Below, piece after piece: positions 36,961-46,551 of a stretch of DNA of 64,000 nucleotides. The notes under the pieces are model-generated. The model ran no database searches and was not told where the DNA came from. It was given only the letters and a program-made list of their open reading frames with translations. This DNA is from Helicobacter acinonychis (lineage in GTDB: Bacteria > Campylobacterota > Campylobacteria > Campylobacterales > Helicobacteraceae): assembly GCF_900461455.1 (NCBI RefSeq), contig NZ_UGIA01000001.1:868001-932000 (forward strand). The letters run 5' to 3'. How positions within the stretch are numbered: position 1 is the first letter of the stretch; every line of letters starts with the position of its first letter. The translations under genes and the position numbers were made by a program.

Positions 36961-38358
36961 ATGTTGATTTATGATACCAAATTAAAACAAAAAGTCCCTT
37001 TTGAGCCTTTAGCCCCAAAAAAGGCGAATATTTATGTGTGCGGGCCTACGGTGTATGATGACGCTCATTTAGGGCATGCTAGGAGTGCGATCGCTTTTGA
37101 TTTATTAAGACGCACGCTTGAATTGAGCGGCTATGAAGTGGTGTTAGTTAGGAATTTCACGGATATTGATGACAAGATTATCAATAAAGCCTTCAAAGAA
37201 AATAAAAGCATTCAAGAATTAAGCAGCATTTATATTGAATCTTACACGAGGGATTTAAACGCTTTGAATGTGAAAAAACCTAGCCTAGAGCCTAAAGCGA
37301 GCGAGTATTTAGACGCTATGGTTAGCATGATTGAAACGCTTTTAGAAAAAAATATCGCTTATAAAGTCTCTAATGGGGATATTTATTTAGACACGAGCAA
37401 GGATAAAGATTACGGCTCTTTGAGCGTGCATAATAGTAGTATTGAATTTGGTCGTATTGGTTTAGTGCAAGAAAAACGGCTTGAACAGGATTTTGTACTG
37501 TGGAAAAGCTATAAGGGGGATAATGATGTGGGTTTTGATAGCCCTTTAGGCAAGGGGCGCCCTGGCTGGCATATAGAATGCTCTAGCATGGTTTTTAAAA
37601 CTTTAGCGCTCGCTAACACCCCTTATCAAATTGATATTCATGCAGGCGGAGTGGATCTATTATTCCCCCACCATGAAAATGAAGCGTGCCAAACCCGTTG
37701 CGCCTTTGGAGTGGAGATCGCTAAATATTGGATGCACAATGGTTTTGTGAATATCAATAATGAAAAAATGTCTAAAAGTTTAGGCAATAGCTTTTTTGTT
37801 AAAGATGCACTCAAAAACTATGATGGCGAAATTTTGCGTAATTATTTATTGGGGGTGCATTATCGCTCTGTTTTGAATTTTAACGAAGAAGATCTACTGG
37901 TGAGTAAAAAACGCTTGGATAAAATCTATCGCCTAAAACAGCGTGTTTTGGGATCTCTTGGAAACATTGATTTAAACTTTAAAAAAGAAATTTTAGAGTG
38001 CATGCAAGATGATTTAAACATTTCTAAAGCGTTGAGCGTTTTAGAAAGCATGCTTTCTTCTATGAATGAAAAACTTGATCAGAATCCTAAAAACAAGGCT
38101 TTGAAAGGTGAAATTTTAGCGAATTTGAAATTCGTAGAAGAATTGCTTGGCATTGGTTTTAAAAACCCTACTGAATATTTTCAATTAGGCGTGAAGGAAA
38201 GCGAAAAACAAGAAATTGAAAAAAAGATAGAAGAAAGGAAACGCGCCAAAGAACAAAAGGATTTTATTAAAGCCGATAGCATTAGAGAAGAGCTTTTAAA
38301 CCACAAAATCGCTTTAATGGACACCCCACAAGGCACCACATGGGAGAAGCTTTTTTAA
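36961..38358 (+). CDS. cysS: cysteinyl-tRNA synthetase CysS
   Basis: Charges tRNA-Cys. A class I synthetase of 465 residues. The N-terminus has CGPTVYDDAHLGHARS (zinc Cys and HIGH-type motif), the zinc site continues with WHIECSSM and PHHENEACQ, and the KMSKS loop is EKMSKSLGNS near 270. The C-terminal helical tRNA-binding part is complete. Start directly abuts murJ. Between cysS and the vacA start (38359-38582) I see AT-rich promoter-like DNA and no gene. Confidence 0.96.
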   Translation: MLIYDTKLKQKVPFEPLAPKKANIYVCGPTVYDDAHLGHARSAIAFDLLRRTLELSGYEVVLVRNFTDIDDKIINKAFKENKSIQELSSIYIESYTRDLNALNVKKPSLEPKASEYLDAMVSMIETLLEKNIAYKVSNGDIYLDTSKDKDYGSLSVHNSSIEFGRIGLVQEKRLEQDFVLWKSYKGDNDVGFDSPLGKGRPGWHIECSSMVFKTLALANTPYQIDIHAGGVDLLFPHHENEACQTRCAFGVEIAKYWMHNGFVNINNEKMSKSLGNSFFVKDALKNYDGEILRNYLLGVHYRSVLNFNEEDLLVSKKRLDKIYRLKQRVLGSLGNIDLNFKKEILECMQDDLNISKALSVLESMLSSMNEKLDQNPKNKALKGEILANLKFVEELLGIGFKNPTEYFQLGVKESEKQEIEKKIEERKRAKEQKDFIKADSIREELLNHKIALMDTPQGTTWEKLF

Positions 38359-38582
38359 GCTTATAAATTTTATAATTGACACACTCTAGCAAAAATTTTC
38401 AATAACTTTGCGTTTTAGCCTTATAAGTTTATATCACATTTACTTTAATTTAATAAAATTTAACTCATGGTTATAGATTGCAATATCTATACTCTCCACT
38501 TGCATAGATGCAATAGAAATTGCCGAGTTTAAAGCCGCGCAATTGGTGTCAATAATCGTTTTACAAGAAGAAAGGAAAGAAA

Positions 38583-41500
38583 ATGGAACCACAACAAACA
38601 CACCATAAACACCGCAAAATAAAGCGCCCTATGGTTCCTCTCGCTTGAGCGGGAGCATTAATTAGCACTAAATACAACCCGCTCCCATCCATGTTGAAAA
38701 TCGCGCCCTTTTATCAGGCGTGATTATTCTAGCCATCCTTAGTGGTATGATCGCAGGTGTCGCTTCAAGAACAGCCGGAGGGATTCTTGGTGGGGCGCTC
38801 AAACAAACCAATAAAATTTGGCGCATTCAAGCAGGGAGAGGCTTTGATTCTTCCCCTAACAAGCAATACGGCTTATACAAATCCCTATTGTCTAGCAACA
38901 TTCAAAGAGGTTAGGATTGGGGGAATGCTGCTAGGCATGATTGGGTCAAAGGCTAGCAGCGCAATCAGTTTGAAGCGGGTATGAAAAACGCCGTAGGGGC
39001 TTATAACCTTTCAGGGCTCAGAAACTATACCGGTGGGGATTTAGATGCCAATATGCAAAAAGCCGCTTGGCGCTTGGGCCAATCCAATGGCAGCTCTTCC
39101 ACAAACTTTAAAGAGGCTGCCAATCGCGCCACAAGGGTGAATTCCAACGCTAAAAATGTCATAATCGGTAATTTTTTAGAGATCCATAACCGCATGGGTT
39201 CTGGGGCTAGGAGAAAAGCCAGCTCTGCGATTTTAACTTTACAAAGTGCAAGAAGGGATTGCAAGCGCTGAAAACGCTGAAATTTCTCTTTATGATGGCA
39301 CTACCCTTAATTTGCAAGGAGCGCGCGCTGTGAATTTATTGGGTAAGGTGTGGATGGGCCGTTTGCAATATGCGGGAGCGTATTTAGCCCCTTCATGGAG
39401 CATGGTGAAGCATCTTGGCATTTTAAATACCCACTACAATATTTCGCATTTGTTCTAGCGCCCGATAAACACTTCAAAGGTGCAAGGGGATGTGAATTGG
39501 TGCCATCTCGTTGTGGGTGATCACAACGCCGCTCAAGCAGGCATTGCTGCTAATGAAAAGACTGACATTGCGCGCTGGATTTGTGACAAAGCATAGGATT
39601 AAACCTTATTGCTTCTCCAGAAGGTGGCTATAAAAAGACCACTTCTCAAAATAACGCTGACAATACCCAACAAAATAGCAGCCAAACGAATAGCCAAAAC
39701 CATGAATGGCGCTCAAGCCATTAACCCGCCCAATAGCGTGCAAAAAGTAGAAGTTGAACCCATGAAAGTCATTGACGGGACTTTTGCTGGCGCTAGGGGC
39801 ACGGTCGTGAATATTTTCCACTGAAACACTGACGCTGATGGGACGATTAAAGCGGGAGGGCATAAAGCTTTTGTTAGCGCCAGTGCGGCTCATTTGAATG
39901 TCGGCGAAGGCGCTATCCATCTATCCAATTCAACGAGTGGGCGCGCTCTTTTAGCGGGAAATCTAACCGGGAATACCACCGTTAATGGGGCATTAAGGGT
40001 GAATAAAGAAGTGGGTGGTGCTTTGCCAGGTTCAAGCGCGAATTTTGAATTTAAAGTTGGTGTGGATACCCAAAAGGGTGCAGCCGCTTTTAATAACGAT
40101 ACCCGTTTGGGAAAAGCGGTGGATTTAAAAGCGGGTGTGCATGCAGTTAATTTTAATGGTGATGCGTATTGAGGAAAATTTACGCATTTTAAAGGGGGTG
40201 CCAATACCGCTAGTTTTAAAGATATTGATGCCAATAAGGGTGGTAATGGCATCAACGCTACCACTTTGGATTTTAGGAACGTTATTAGGCATGGCCAATA
40301 CCAACAAGCACAGCTTCCACTCATGCTGCCATTGAAAACTTCAGTATTAAGGAATTGGTTGTTACAACCCATGGTATGAGTGCGGGAAAATGCTCTCCAT
40401 TTAGCGGGGATATAGGCGATAAATCGCGCATTACTACCGTGCGTTTAGAAACGGGATATAGCCCGCTCTATGCTAGAGGGGTTAAATTTAAAAGCGGTAA
40501 AAAACCCGTTATAGATGGGATGTGCCATGCTCCTTGGAATTATTTTGACGCCAGAAACACTACCGGTGTTGAAACCACCAAGAAAATTCTTTTTGGAGCC
40601 CTAGGAAACCTTGCAGGCAAGATAGGGCTTAATAACCTAACCTTGGGTCATCATGCAAGCATGGATTATGGTAAAGATTTGGATTTAACCCTTCAGGGGC
40701 ATTTTATTAACAATCAAGGCGTGATGGATCTTTTTGTTCAAAACTGGCGTGCAGCAACCTTGAATGCAAGCCATCAAGCAAGCATGCTGTTTAATAACAT
40801 GACAGACAACACAACCGGATTTTACAAACCGCTCATTAAGATCAATAACGCTCAAAACCTCACTAAAAGCACAGAGCATGTTTTTGGTGGGAGCGCGAAA
40901 CATTGATGATCATTGAGCGGGAGTGCAAGGCGTTAGTTATGATGCTGTTTTTGCAAGCAATGCTAATCTGCAAGAGCAATTCAAAGAGCGCCTAGCCCTT
41001 TATAACAACAATACCCGTATGGGTATTTGTGTGGCGCAAAAAGGCAACACCAACGGTATTAAAGCATGCGGAATGGCTATCGGTAATCATGACATGAACA
41101 GTAACCCTAACCATTACAAGTATCTTGAAGGTAAGGCATGGAAAAATACAGGCATTAGTCAAACAGCCAACAACGCTAAAACCTCTGTTCGTTTGGGTAA
41201 CAATTCTATGCCTAGTGGGCATGACAACAATGCTGCAAATTGACCCACAAACAACAGACAGGCGCGTTTCCTACGCTCTCATAAAAAACGCTCCTTTGGT
41301 CAAACGCAAGCGCCTCTTCTAAAGCGCCACTCCTAATTTAGTCCACATCCATGAGCCTCATTTTGGCACCCTTGAGAGCGCGTTTGAATTGGCTAACCGC
41401 TCCAAAGATATTGACGCGCTTTATGCCCATTCAGGCACGCAAGGCAGGAATCTCTTGCAAACCTTATTGGTTGATCATCATGATATTAGGCTATGCCAGA

Positions 41501-42555
41501 GAAATGATTGATAACACAAGTGCCAGCGAAACCACCAAGCAATTGGATGCGGCAACTGACACTTGAAACAGCATAGCCCGTTTGGATCGCAAAACAAGTG
41601 GTTTGCAAACTTTGAGTTTGAGCAATGCGATGGTTTTGAATTCTCGTTTAGCCAATCTCTCCAGGAAGCGCACCAACAATATTGGCTCATTCGCTAAACG
41701 CTTGCAAGCTTTAAAAGACCAAAAATTTAGCCCCACAGAAAGCGCGGCAGAAGTGTTGTATAAGTTCGCTCCTAACCATGAAAAACTTAAAAATCTTTGG
41801 GCTAATGCTATCAAGGGAGCGAGTTTGAATAGTGGTGGCAACACTTCATTATAGGGCACAAGCGCAGGGGTGGATACTTGCATTAACGGGGAAGTGGAAG
41901 CTCTTGTTGACGGGTTTGGAAGCGATGGTTATAGCGCCTTCAGTAACCGCGCTAGCCCTCTTAACTCTGATGGCAATAACGCTCATTTTGGCGTGTATAA
42001 CCGTATCTTGGCTGACCAACAAAAATTTGACTTTCAAGCTGGGCTGTGGAAAGCGATCAATCAAGCTTGAATTGCAAAGGCGCTTTGTGGCGCTATGGCT
42101 AACGCCAGCTATGGTTATGGCTTTGGGTTTTTCAAAAACGCCTTAGCGCTAAAACCAAGCGTGGGAGTGATTCATAATCATTTAGGTTCAACCAACTTTG
42201 AAAGCAATAGCGCCCAAAAGCGGCTTTAAGCGATGGTGCAAGCGGTCAGCATTTATCCAACGCTGACGGCAACCTACAAGCCCGCTATTATTGCCGAGAC
42301 ACTTCATGCTTCTGTTTGCATGCTGGAGTTTTACAAGAGTTTGCCAACTTTGAATCCAACCACGCTGTGTCTTTGAACGCCTTCAAAGCAAATGCCGCTC
42401 GCAACCCTTTAAACACGCATGCCAGAGTGATGATGGGTGGGGAATTGGATTTGGCTAAAGAAGTGTTTTTGAATTGGGGCTTCATTGATTTGGACAACTT
42501 GATTTCCAATGCGAGCCGTTTCGCTTCCAGTTGAGGAATGGGATATAGTTTCTGA
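38583..42555 (+). pseudogene. vacA: vacuolating cytotoxin VacA, near full-length remnant, extensively broken
   Basis: The ATG at 38583, with AAGGAAAG upstream, gives MEPQQTHHKHRKIKRPMVPLA and then TGA at 38646 inside the signal peptide. Recognisable VacA text follows in shifting frames: [112 protein letters not shown], and the autotransporter barrel end [18 protein letters not shown], then GMGYSF-stop at 42555. At least a dozen stops or frameshifts interrupt it, some with small deletions. Total extent, about 3.97 kb, is close to an intact vacA. Position after cysS is the normal vacA locus. No toxin can be made. Fragmented vacA is reported for H. acinonychis, a strong species clue. Confidence 0.95.
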
Positions 42556-42565
42556 TCGCTTCTCT

Positions 42566-42586
42566 AACCCATGCTTGGCATGGGTT
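42566..42586 (+). terminator. terminator of the vacA locus
   Basis: AACCCATGC-TTG-GCATGGGTT, a perfect 9-base stem with a 3-base loop, 10 bases after the vacA stop. The downstream side is only moderately T-rich. It is conserved although the gene is dead. Confidence 0.65.
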
Positions 42587-42906
42587 TATGGGGGATATTA
42601 AAACGAAATCAATAAAGTCTTAATCTCTTTAGCAATTTGAAAGATATTTTTTCTCTTTATCTTGCAAAGTTGGATTGATTGAGCCAAACCCTTAACGCGC
42701 TTGATCGCTCAACACAAAACTCTATTCTTATCAAACATTAACGCGCTCAATTTTATAGTTAGAATTGCTTAAAATTGGATGCAAGTTATTTGCTACCAAC
42801 TATCCTTTTATCAAGGTTATTGGATTGATAAAGGGAGTTGTTTGGGTAAGGGGGTAAAGCTCCTTGATGAGAGATTGGGTTGGTTTGAGCTTTAAGAGAC
42901 AATACC

Positions 42907-42971
42907 AAATACTTCGTGTGGATGTTTGCTTGCCTGAAATGTGCATTTTCAAGCATTTCAATATGGAAAGG
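42907..42971 (-). repeat. 65-bp copy of the accC 3' end
   Basis: Bases 42907-42971 equal 43952-44016, within the 3' end of accC, except for one base (G for T in GATGTTTGC / GATTTTTGC). The copied text encodes the tail PFHIEMLENAHFRQA-IHTKYL of AccC. The two copies are direct repeats flanking the FkbM gene. The remaining gap (42587-42906) shows no gene or other repeat I recognise. Confidence 0.92.
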
Positions 42972-42973
42972 CT

Positions 42974-43914
42974 TTAGCCTCCATACCAATTTCTAGGTAA
43001 AACTAGTGTAGGATTTTCAACCACATTATCCGTGTCTAATGGGTGCGGAAAATCAGTGCAATAGCCCAAAATATTGTTTACCCTATCCTTTCTAATAAAA
43101 GTGCATTCTAGCACTTCAACAATATTCAAATCTTTATAGGTAAAAGCACTAGTGCAATTATTGGGGTGCAAATGCACGCAATAATGCGTTTTTAAAATTT
43201 TATTTAAAGCGCTTTGAACCATTTCAAAATAGCTTTTATCCCATAAATATTTTAACCAATGGATTTCTAAAGCAATAATTCTAAAACGATTTAATAATCC
43301 ATCGCTCGCATTGATAAGGGAAAGATACTCGCCCCCCTCAATATCCATTTGCAACACCAAATCCCCTTCGCCCACTTGAGAATTATCCACCCAAGTGTCT
43401 AGAGTAATAAAATCTTCATCATTAGAACAACCGATGAATTTTTTAATAAAGGAGTAGTTTTCTTTAGGGATATTTAATATCGGTTCATTTACCGATTTGT
43501 CTGCCATATATATATATATATATCATTAGAGTTTGCAAGCCTGCATTGACGATAAAAATCTTCTTCAAACGCACTTGTGTGACCCACACCTGGAGAAAAG
43601 AGCGCTTTAATCCCCTTAAAATCCTTAGGCACCAAATAACCTCCATCATGTTTTGCCCCTAAACGCACTAACTCATGCTCTGTCTTAATGGGATGCAAGC
43701 TTTTAATAAAACTTTCTATCTTTTCTTTAGGGGTTTCAATAAACAATTCATTGATGGTCATGACCCTTTCTGCTCGCCAAAGGATAGAATTGACTTGATT
43801 GGCTATCAAATTAACTTGATCTTTAATCGCTCCCAAGTTTTCAACATGACGATATGCGTTTAAAACCCTAGTGGGTAACAAACCTTTAAGAACTTTTTTA
43901 ATCATTTGCTTCAT
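42974..43914 (-). pseudogene. FkbM-family methyltransferase, frame broken at an (AT)9 repeat (phase-off)
   Basis: Start at the ATG giving MKQMIKKVLKGLLPTRVL, with AAGGAG 6 bases upstream. The first frame reaches SNDIYIYIWQTNR and stops at 43489; the remainder begins MADKSVNEPILNIPKENY in a frame offset by two bases and runs to 42974. The join is an 18-base AT run (43506-43523). With eight AT units the frames fuse to a protein of about 312 residues. SAM-dependent features are LFSPGVGHTSAFEEDF (motif I-like), LQMDIEGGEY (the FkbM DIEG motif) and the family's DGGYLVP. Such enzymes methylate sugars, often on glycans or lipopolysaccharide; the substrate here is unknown. The gene is flanked by the accC-end duplication. 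Confidence 0.85.
43506..43523. repeat. (AT)9 dinucleotide repeat in the FkbM gene
   Basis: Nine perfect AT units. Each unit lost or gained shifts the frame by two bases: 9 units read off, 8 or 11 read on. Dinucleotide runs of this length are prone to slipped-strand change in Helicobacter. Confidence 0.9.
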
Positions 43915-43935
43915 TAAATCTCCTTGCAATTAAGT

Positions 43936-45303
43936 TTAAAAATTTTCTTCTAAATACTTCGTGTGGATTTTTGCTTGCCTGAAATGTGCATTTTCAAGCA
44001 TTTCAATATGGAAAGGAATGGTCGTTTTAATGCCCTCTACTTTAAATTCTTTCAAAGCTCTTTTCATTTTAGCGATCGCCCTTTCTCTGTTTTCACCCCA
44101 CACAATGAGCTTGCCTATCATGGAATCATAGTGCGTAGGCACGACATAATTGGCATGCGCGTGCGAATCAAGGCGCACATTCACCCCACCAGGAGCGATC
44201 CATTCAGTGATTTTACCCGGACTTGGGTAGAATTTTTTAGGATCTTCTGCAGTGATGCGGCATTCTATCGCATGCCCTTTAAGAGAAAAGCTTTCTTGCT
44301 TGGGTAATTCTTCACCTTGAGCGATTCTTATCATCCATTCAATGAGGTTTAACCCACTCACCATTTCGCTAATAGTGTGTTCCACTTGCAAACGAGTGTT
44401 CATCTCCATGAAATAAAAATCTTTCATGTTAGAATCAAGCAAAAATTCAAAAGTCCCAGCCCCCACATAGCCGATGTGTTTAGTAGCCTTAATCGCTGTC
44501 TCTAACAAACGCTTACGAACACTTTCTTCTAAAACCACCGCTGGGGTTTCTTCAATGAGCTTTTGCTGGCGTCTTTGCACGGAGCAATCCCTTTCACCCA
44601 CATGAATGACATTGCCATGCTTATCGGCTAAAATTTGGACTTCAATGTGTTTGGGCTTGTTGATGAATTTTTCTAAATACACGCTCCCATCACCAAACGC
44701 GCTCAAAGCTTCCGTTTCTGCAGCTAAATAGAGGTTTTTTAACTTGGATTTATCTTCTACGACACGCATGCCTCTCCCACCCCCACCAGCAGCCGCTTTA
44801 ATGATGACAGGATAGCCGATTTTATCAGCAATTTCTTCTGCTTCTTGATAGCTTTTAAGCAACCCATCACTGCCCTCAATCACAGGCATGCCGGCTTCTT
44901 TCATCACGCTTTTGGCTTTAGATTTATCGCTCATTAAAGCCATCACTTTTGCGCTTGGGCCAATAAATTCCAAAGAATGGTGCGAGCAAATCTCTACAAA
45001 ATTCTGGTTTTCACTCAAAAACCCATACCCAGGGAAAATCGCATCCGCTTCAAACAACTCCGCCGTGCTAATAATGGCTGGGATATTCAAATAACTTTCG
45101 CTGGATTTTGCCCCCCCTATACACACTTTAGCGTTAGCTGTATTGAGATAGTGGGCGTCCTTATCAGCAATTGAATAAATCGCTATGGATTCTTTCCCCA
45201 TTTCTTGAATGGTTTGGATCGCCCTTAAAGCGATCTCGCCCCTATTAGCGATCAAAATGCGCGAAAGCTCTTTTTTTTCCACCTTTTTATTTTCTTTAGC
45301 CAT
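43936..45303 (-). CDS. accC: biotin carboxylase AccC
   Basis: ATP-dependent carboxylation of biotin on AccB, the first half of acetyl-CoA carboxylase. An ATP-grasp enzyme of 455 residues: the N-terminal ILIANRGEIALRAIQT, the glycine-rich loop KAAAGGGGRGMRVV near 165, EMNTRLQVEHTISEMVSG with the catalytic Glu/Arg, and RLDSHAHANYVVPTHYDSM. Complete. The extra charged head (MAKENKKVEKKELS) matches Helicobacter annotations as I recall. Its 3' end (43952-44016) is duplicated at 42907-42971. The start is 5 bases after the accB stop. Confidence 0.96.
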   Translation of the reverse strand: MAKENKKVEKKELSRILIANRGEIALRAIQTIQEMGKESIAIYSIADKDAHYLNTANAKVCIGGAKSSESYLNIPAIISTAELFEADAIFPGYGFLSENQNFVEICSHHSLEFIGPSAKVMALMSDKSKAKSVMKEAGMPVIEGSDGLLKSYQEAEEIADKIGYPVIIKAAAGGGGRGMRVVEDKSKLKNLYLAAETEALSAFGDGSVYLEKFINKPKHIEVQILADKHGNVIHVGERDCSVQRRQQKLIEETPAVVLEESVRKRLLETAIKATKHIGYVGAGTFEFLLDSNMKDFYFMEMNTRLQVEHTISEMVSGLNLIEWMIRIAQGEELPKQESFSLKGHAIECRITAEDPKKFYPSPGKITEWIAPGGVNVRLDSHAHANYVVPTHYDSMIGKLIVWGENRERAIAKMKRALKEFKVEGIKTTIPFHIEMLENAHFRQAKIHTKYLEENF

Positions 45304-45308
45304 GGATT

Positions 45309-45782
45309 TTAAAGCTTTTCCACTTTGATGAGTTTCGTGCCGTATTCTACCGGTTGAGCGTCTCCCACTTCAATAGAAACGACCTTGCAAGGGTATTCCA
45401 CTTCAATTTCATTCATGATTTTCATCGCTTCTACAATGCCCACAACCTGCCCTTTTTTGAGCGTATCGCCTACTTTGACATAAGGCTCAGCCCCAGGGGA
45501 GGGTGCATGATAAAAAGTGCCTACCATGGGCGAAAGCACAAAATCTTCTTTTTTATCAATAATGGGGGTGCATACCATAGGCACAGGGGCTTGAGCACTA
45601 GGCATACTCGCTTCTACCATAATGGGGGCTGGAGAATGAGTAGGACTCAACGCGTTTTTATGTTTCGCGTAAGCGGATTCTCTATCCAAAACCAACTCAA
45701 AATGCTCGTGCTTTAATTTCAAATGCCCCAAATCAGAAGCCTTAAATTCTTTGATCAGCTCTTCAATTTCAGAAAGGTTCAT
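45309..45782 (-). CDS. accB: biotin carboxyl carrier protein AccB
   Basis: Carries biotin and carboxybiotin in acetyl-CoA carboxylase. Of 157 residues: an N-terminal helix, a Pro/Ala/Ser-rich flexible linker (about 45-75), and the biotinyl domain (78-157) with VEAMKIMNE, where Lys121 is the biotinylation site. The thumb region common in AccB (YHAPSPGAEPYVKVGD) is present. Operon with accC. The upstream region is shared divergently with dcd. Confidence 0.95.
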   Translation of the reverse strand: MNLSEIEELIKEFKASDLGHLKLKHEHFELVLDRESAYAKHKNALSPTHSPAPIMVEASMPSAQAPVPMVCTPIIDKKEDFVLSPMVGTFYHAPSPGAEPYVKVGDTLKKGQVVGIVEAMKIMNEIEVEYPCKVVSIEVGDAQPVEYGTKLIKVEKL

Positions 45783-45862
45783 AACAATCTATTCCTTATT
45801 TTAAAATACGCCACAAACACATAATCTTATAGCTATAAGCGTTTTTAGCAAAAAATTATTGT

Positions 45863-45868
45863 TATAAT
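45863..45868 (+). promoter_or_regulatory. -10 box of dcd
   Basis: TATAAT within TTGTTATAATAACATAAT, an inverted AT-rich element 38-43 bases before the dcd start, in the 123-base gap between divergent accB and dcd. AAAGG follows before ATG. Confidence 0.5.
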
Positions 45869-45905
45869 AACATAATTATTAACAAACTTTAAAGGCTTTA
45901 TGCAT

Positions 45906-46472
45906 ATGGGATTGAAAGCGGATTCTTGGATTAAAAAAATGAGTTTGGAGCATGGTATGATTAGTCCCTTTTGCGAAAAACAAGTCGGTAAGAATGTGAT
46001 TAGCTATGGTTTGAGCAGTTATGGGTATGATATTAGAGTGGGGAGTGAGTTCATGCTCTTTGATAATAAAAACGCTTTAATTGACCCTAAAAACTTTGAT
46101 CCTAATAATGCGACTAAAATTGATGCGAGTAAAGAGGGTTATTTTATCTTACCGGCTAATGCGTTCGCCCTAGCCCATACGATAGAGTATTTTAAAATGC
46201 CTAAAGACACTTTAGCGATTTGTTTAGGGAAAAGCACTTACGCTAGGTGTGGGATTATTGTGAATGTCACGCCTTTTGAGCCAGAATTTGAAGGCTATAT
46301 CACTATTGAAATTTCTAACACCACCAATTTACCCGCTAAAGTCTATGCGAATGAAGGGATTGCGCAAGTGGTGTTTTTACAAGGCGATGAAGTGTGCGAG
46401 CAAAGTTATAAAGACAGAGGCGGTAAGTATCAAGGGCAAGTGGGTATCACTTTACCTAAGATTCTGAAGTAA
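45906..46472 (+). CDS. dcd: dCTP deaminase
   Basis: Converts dCTP to dUTP, which Dut turns into dUMP for thymidylate synthesis. A trimeric all-beta enzyme of 188 residues with [13 protein letters not shown] near 37, the [14 protein letters not shown] catalytic stretch near 110, and [18 protein letters not shown] carrying the active Glu. Two ATGs lie two codons apart (45900 and 45906); AAAGG is 4 or 10 bases away, so either is possible. I chose the second because the family usually begins MGLKADSWI. Confidence 0.92.
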   Translation: MGLKADSWIKKMSLEHGMISPFCEKQVGKNVISYGLSSYGYDIRVGSEFMLFDNKNALIDPKNFDPNNATKIDASKEGYFILPANAFALAHTIEYFKMPKDTLAICLGKSTYARCGIIVNVTPFEPEFEGYITIEISNTTNLPAKVYANEGIAQVVFLQGDEVCEQSYKDRGGKYQGQVGITLPKILK

Positions 46473-46551
46473 GGAAAAAGTAGAGTTTAAAAGATTCAAA
46501 TACAAGAAAAAATCAGCATTAGGTTTTGTCGTTTTATAGTAAAATTTTTTC

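Noticed and set aside
39890..40372. A 160-codon minus-strand frame across the vacA remnant
   Set aside because: It is antisense to recognisable VacA text; pseudogenes often show such spurious frames.
42786..42989. A separate small gene at the duplicated accC tail
   Set aside because: Its recognisable part is only the copied accC 3' end, followed by non-matching residues; no start signal. Treated as a repeat.
43963..44307. A 114-codon plus-strand frame opposite accC
   Set aside because: Antisense to the conserved accC C-terminus; no supporting signal.
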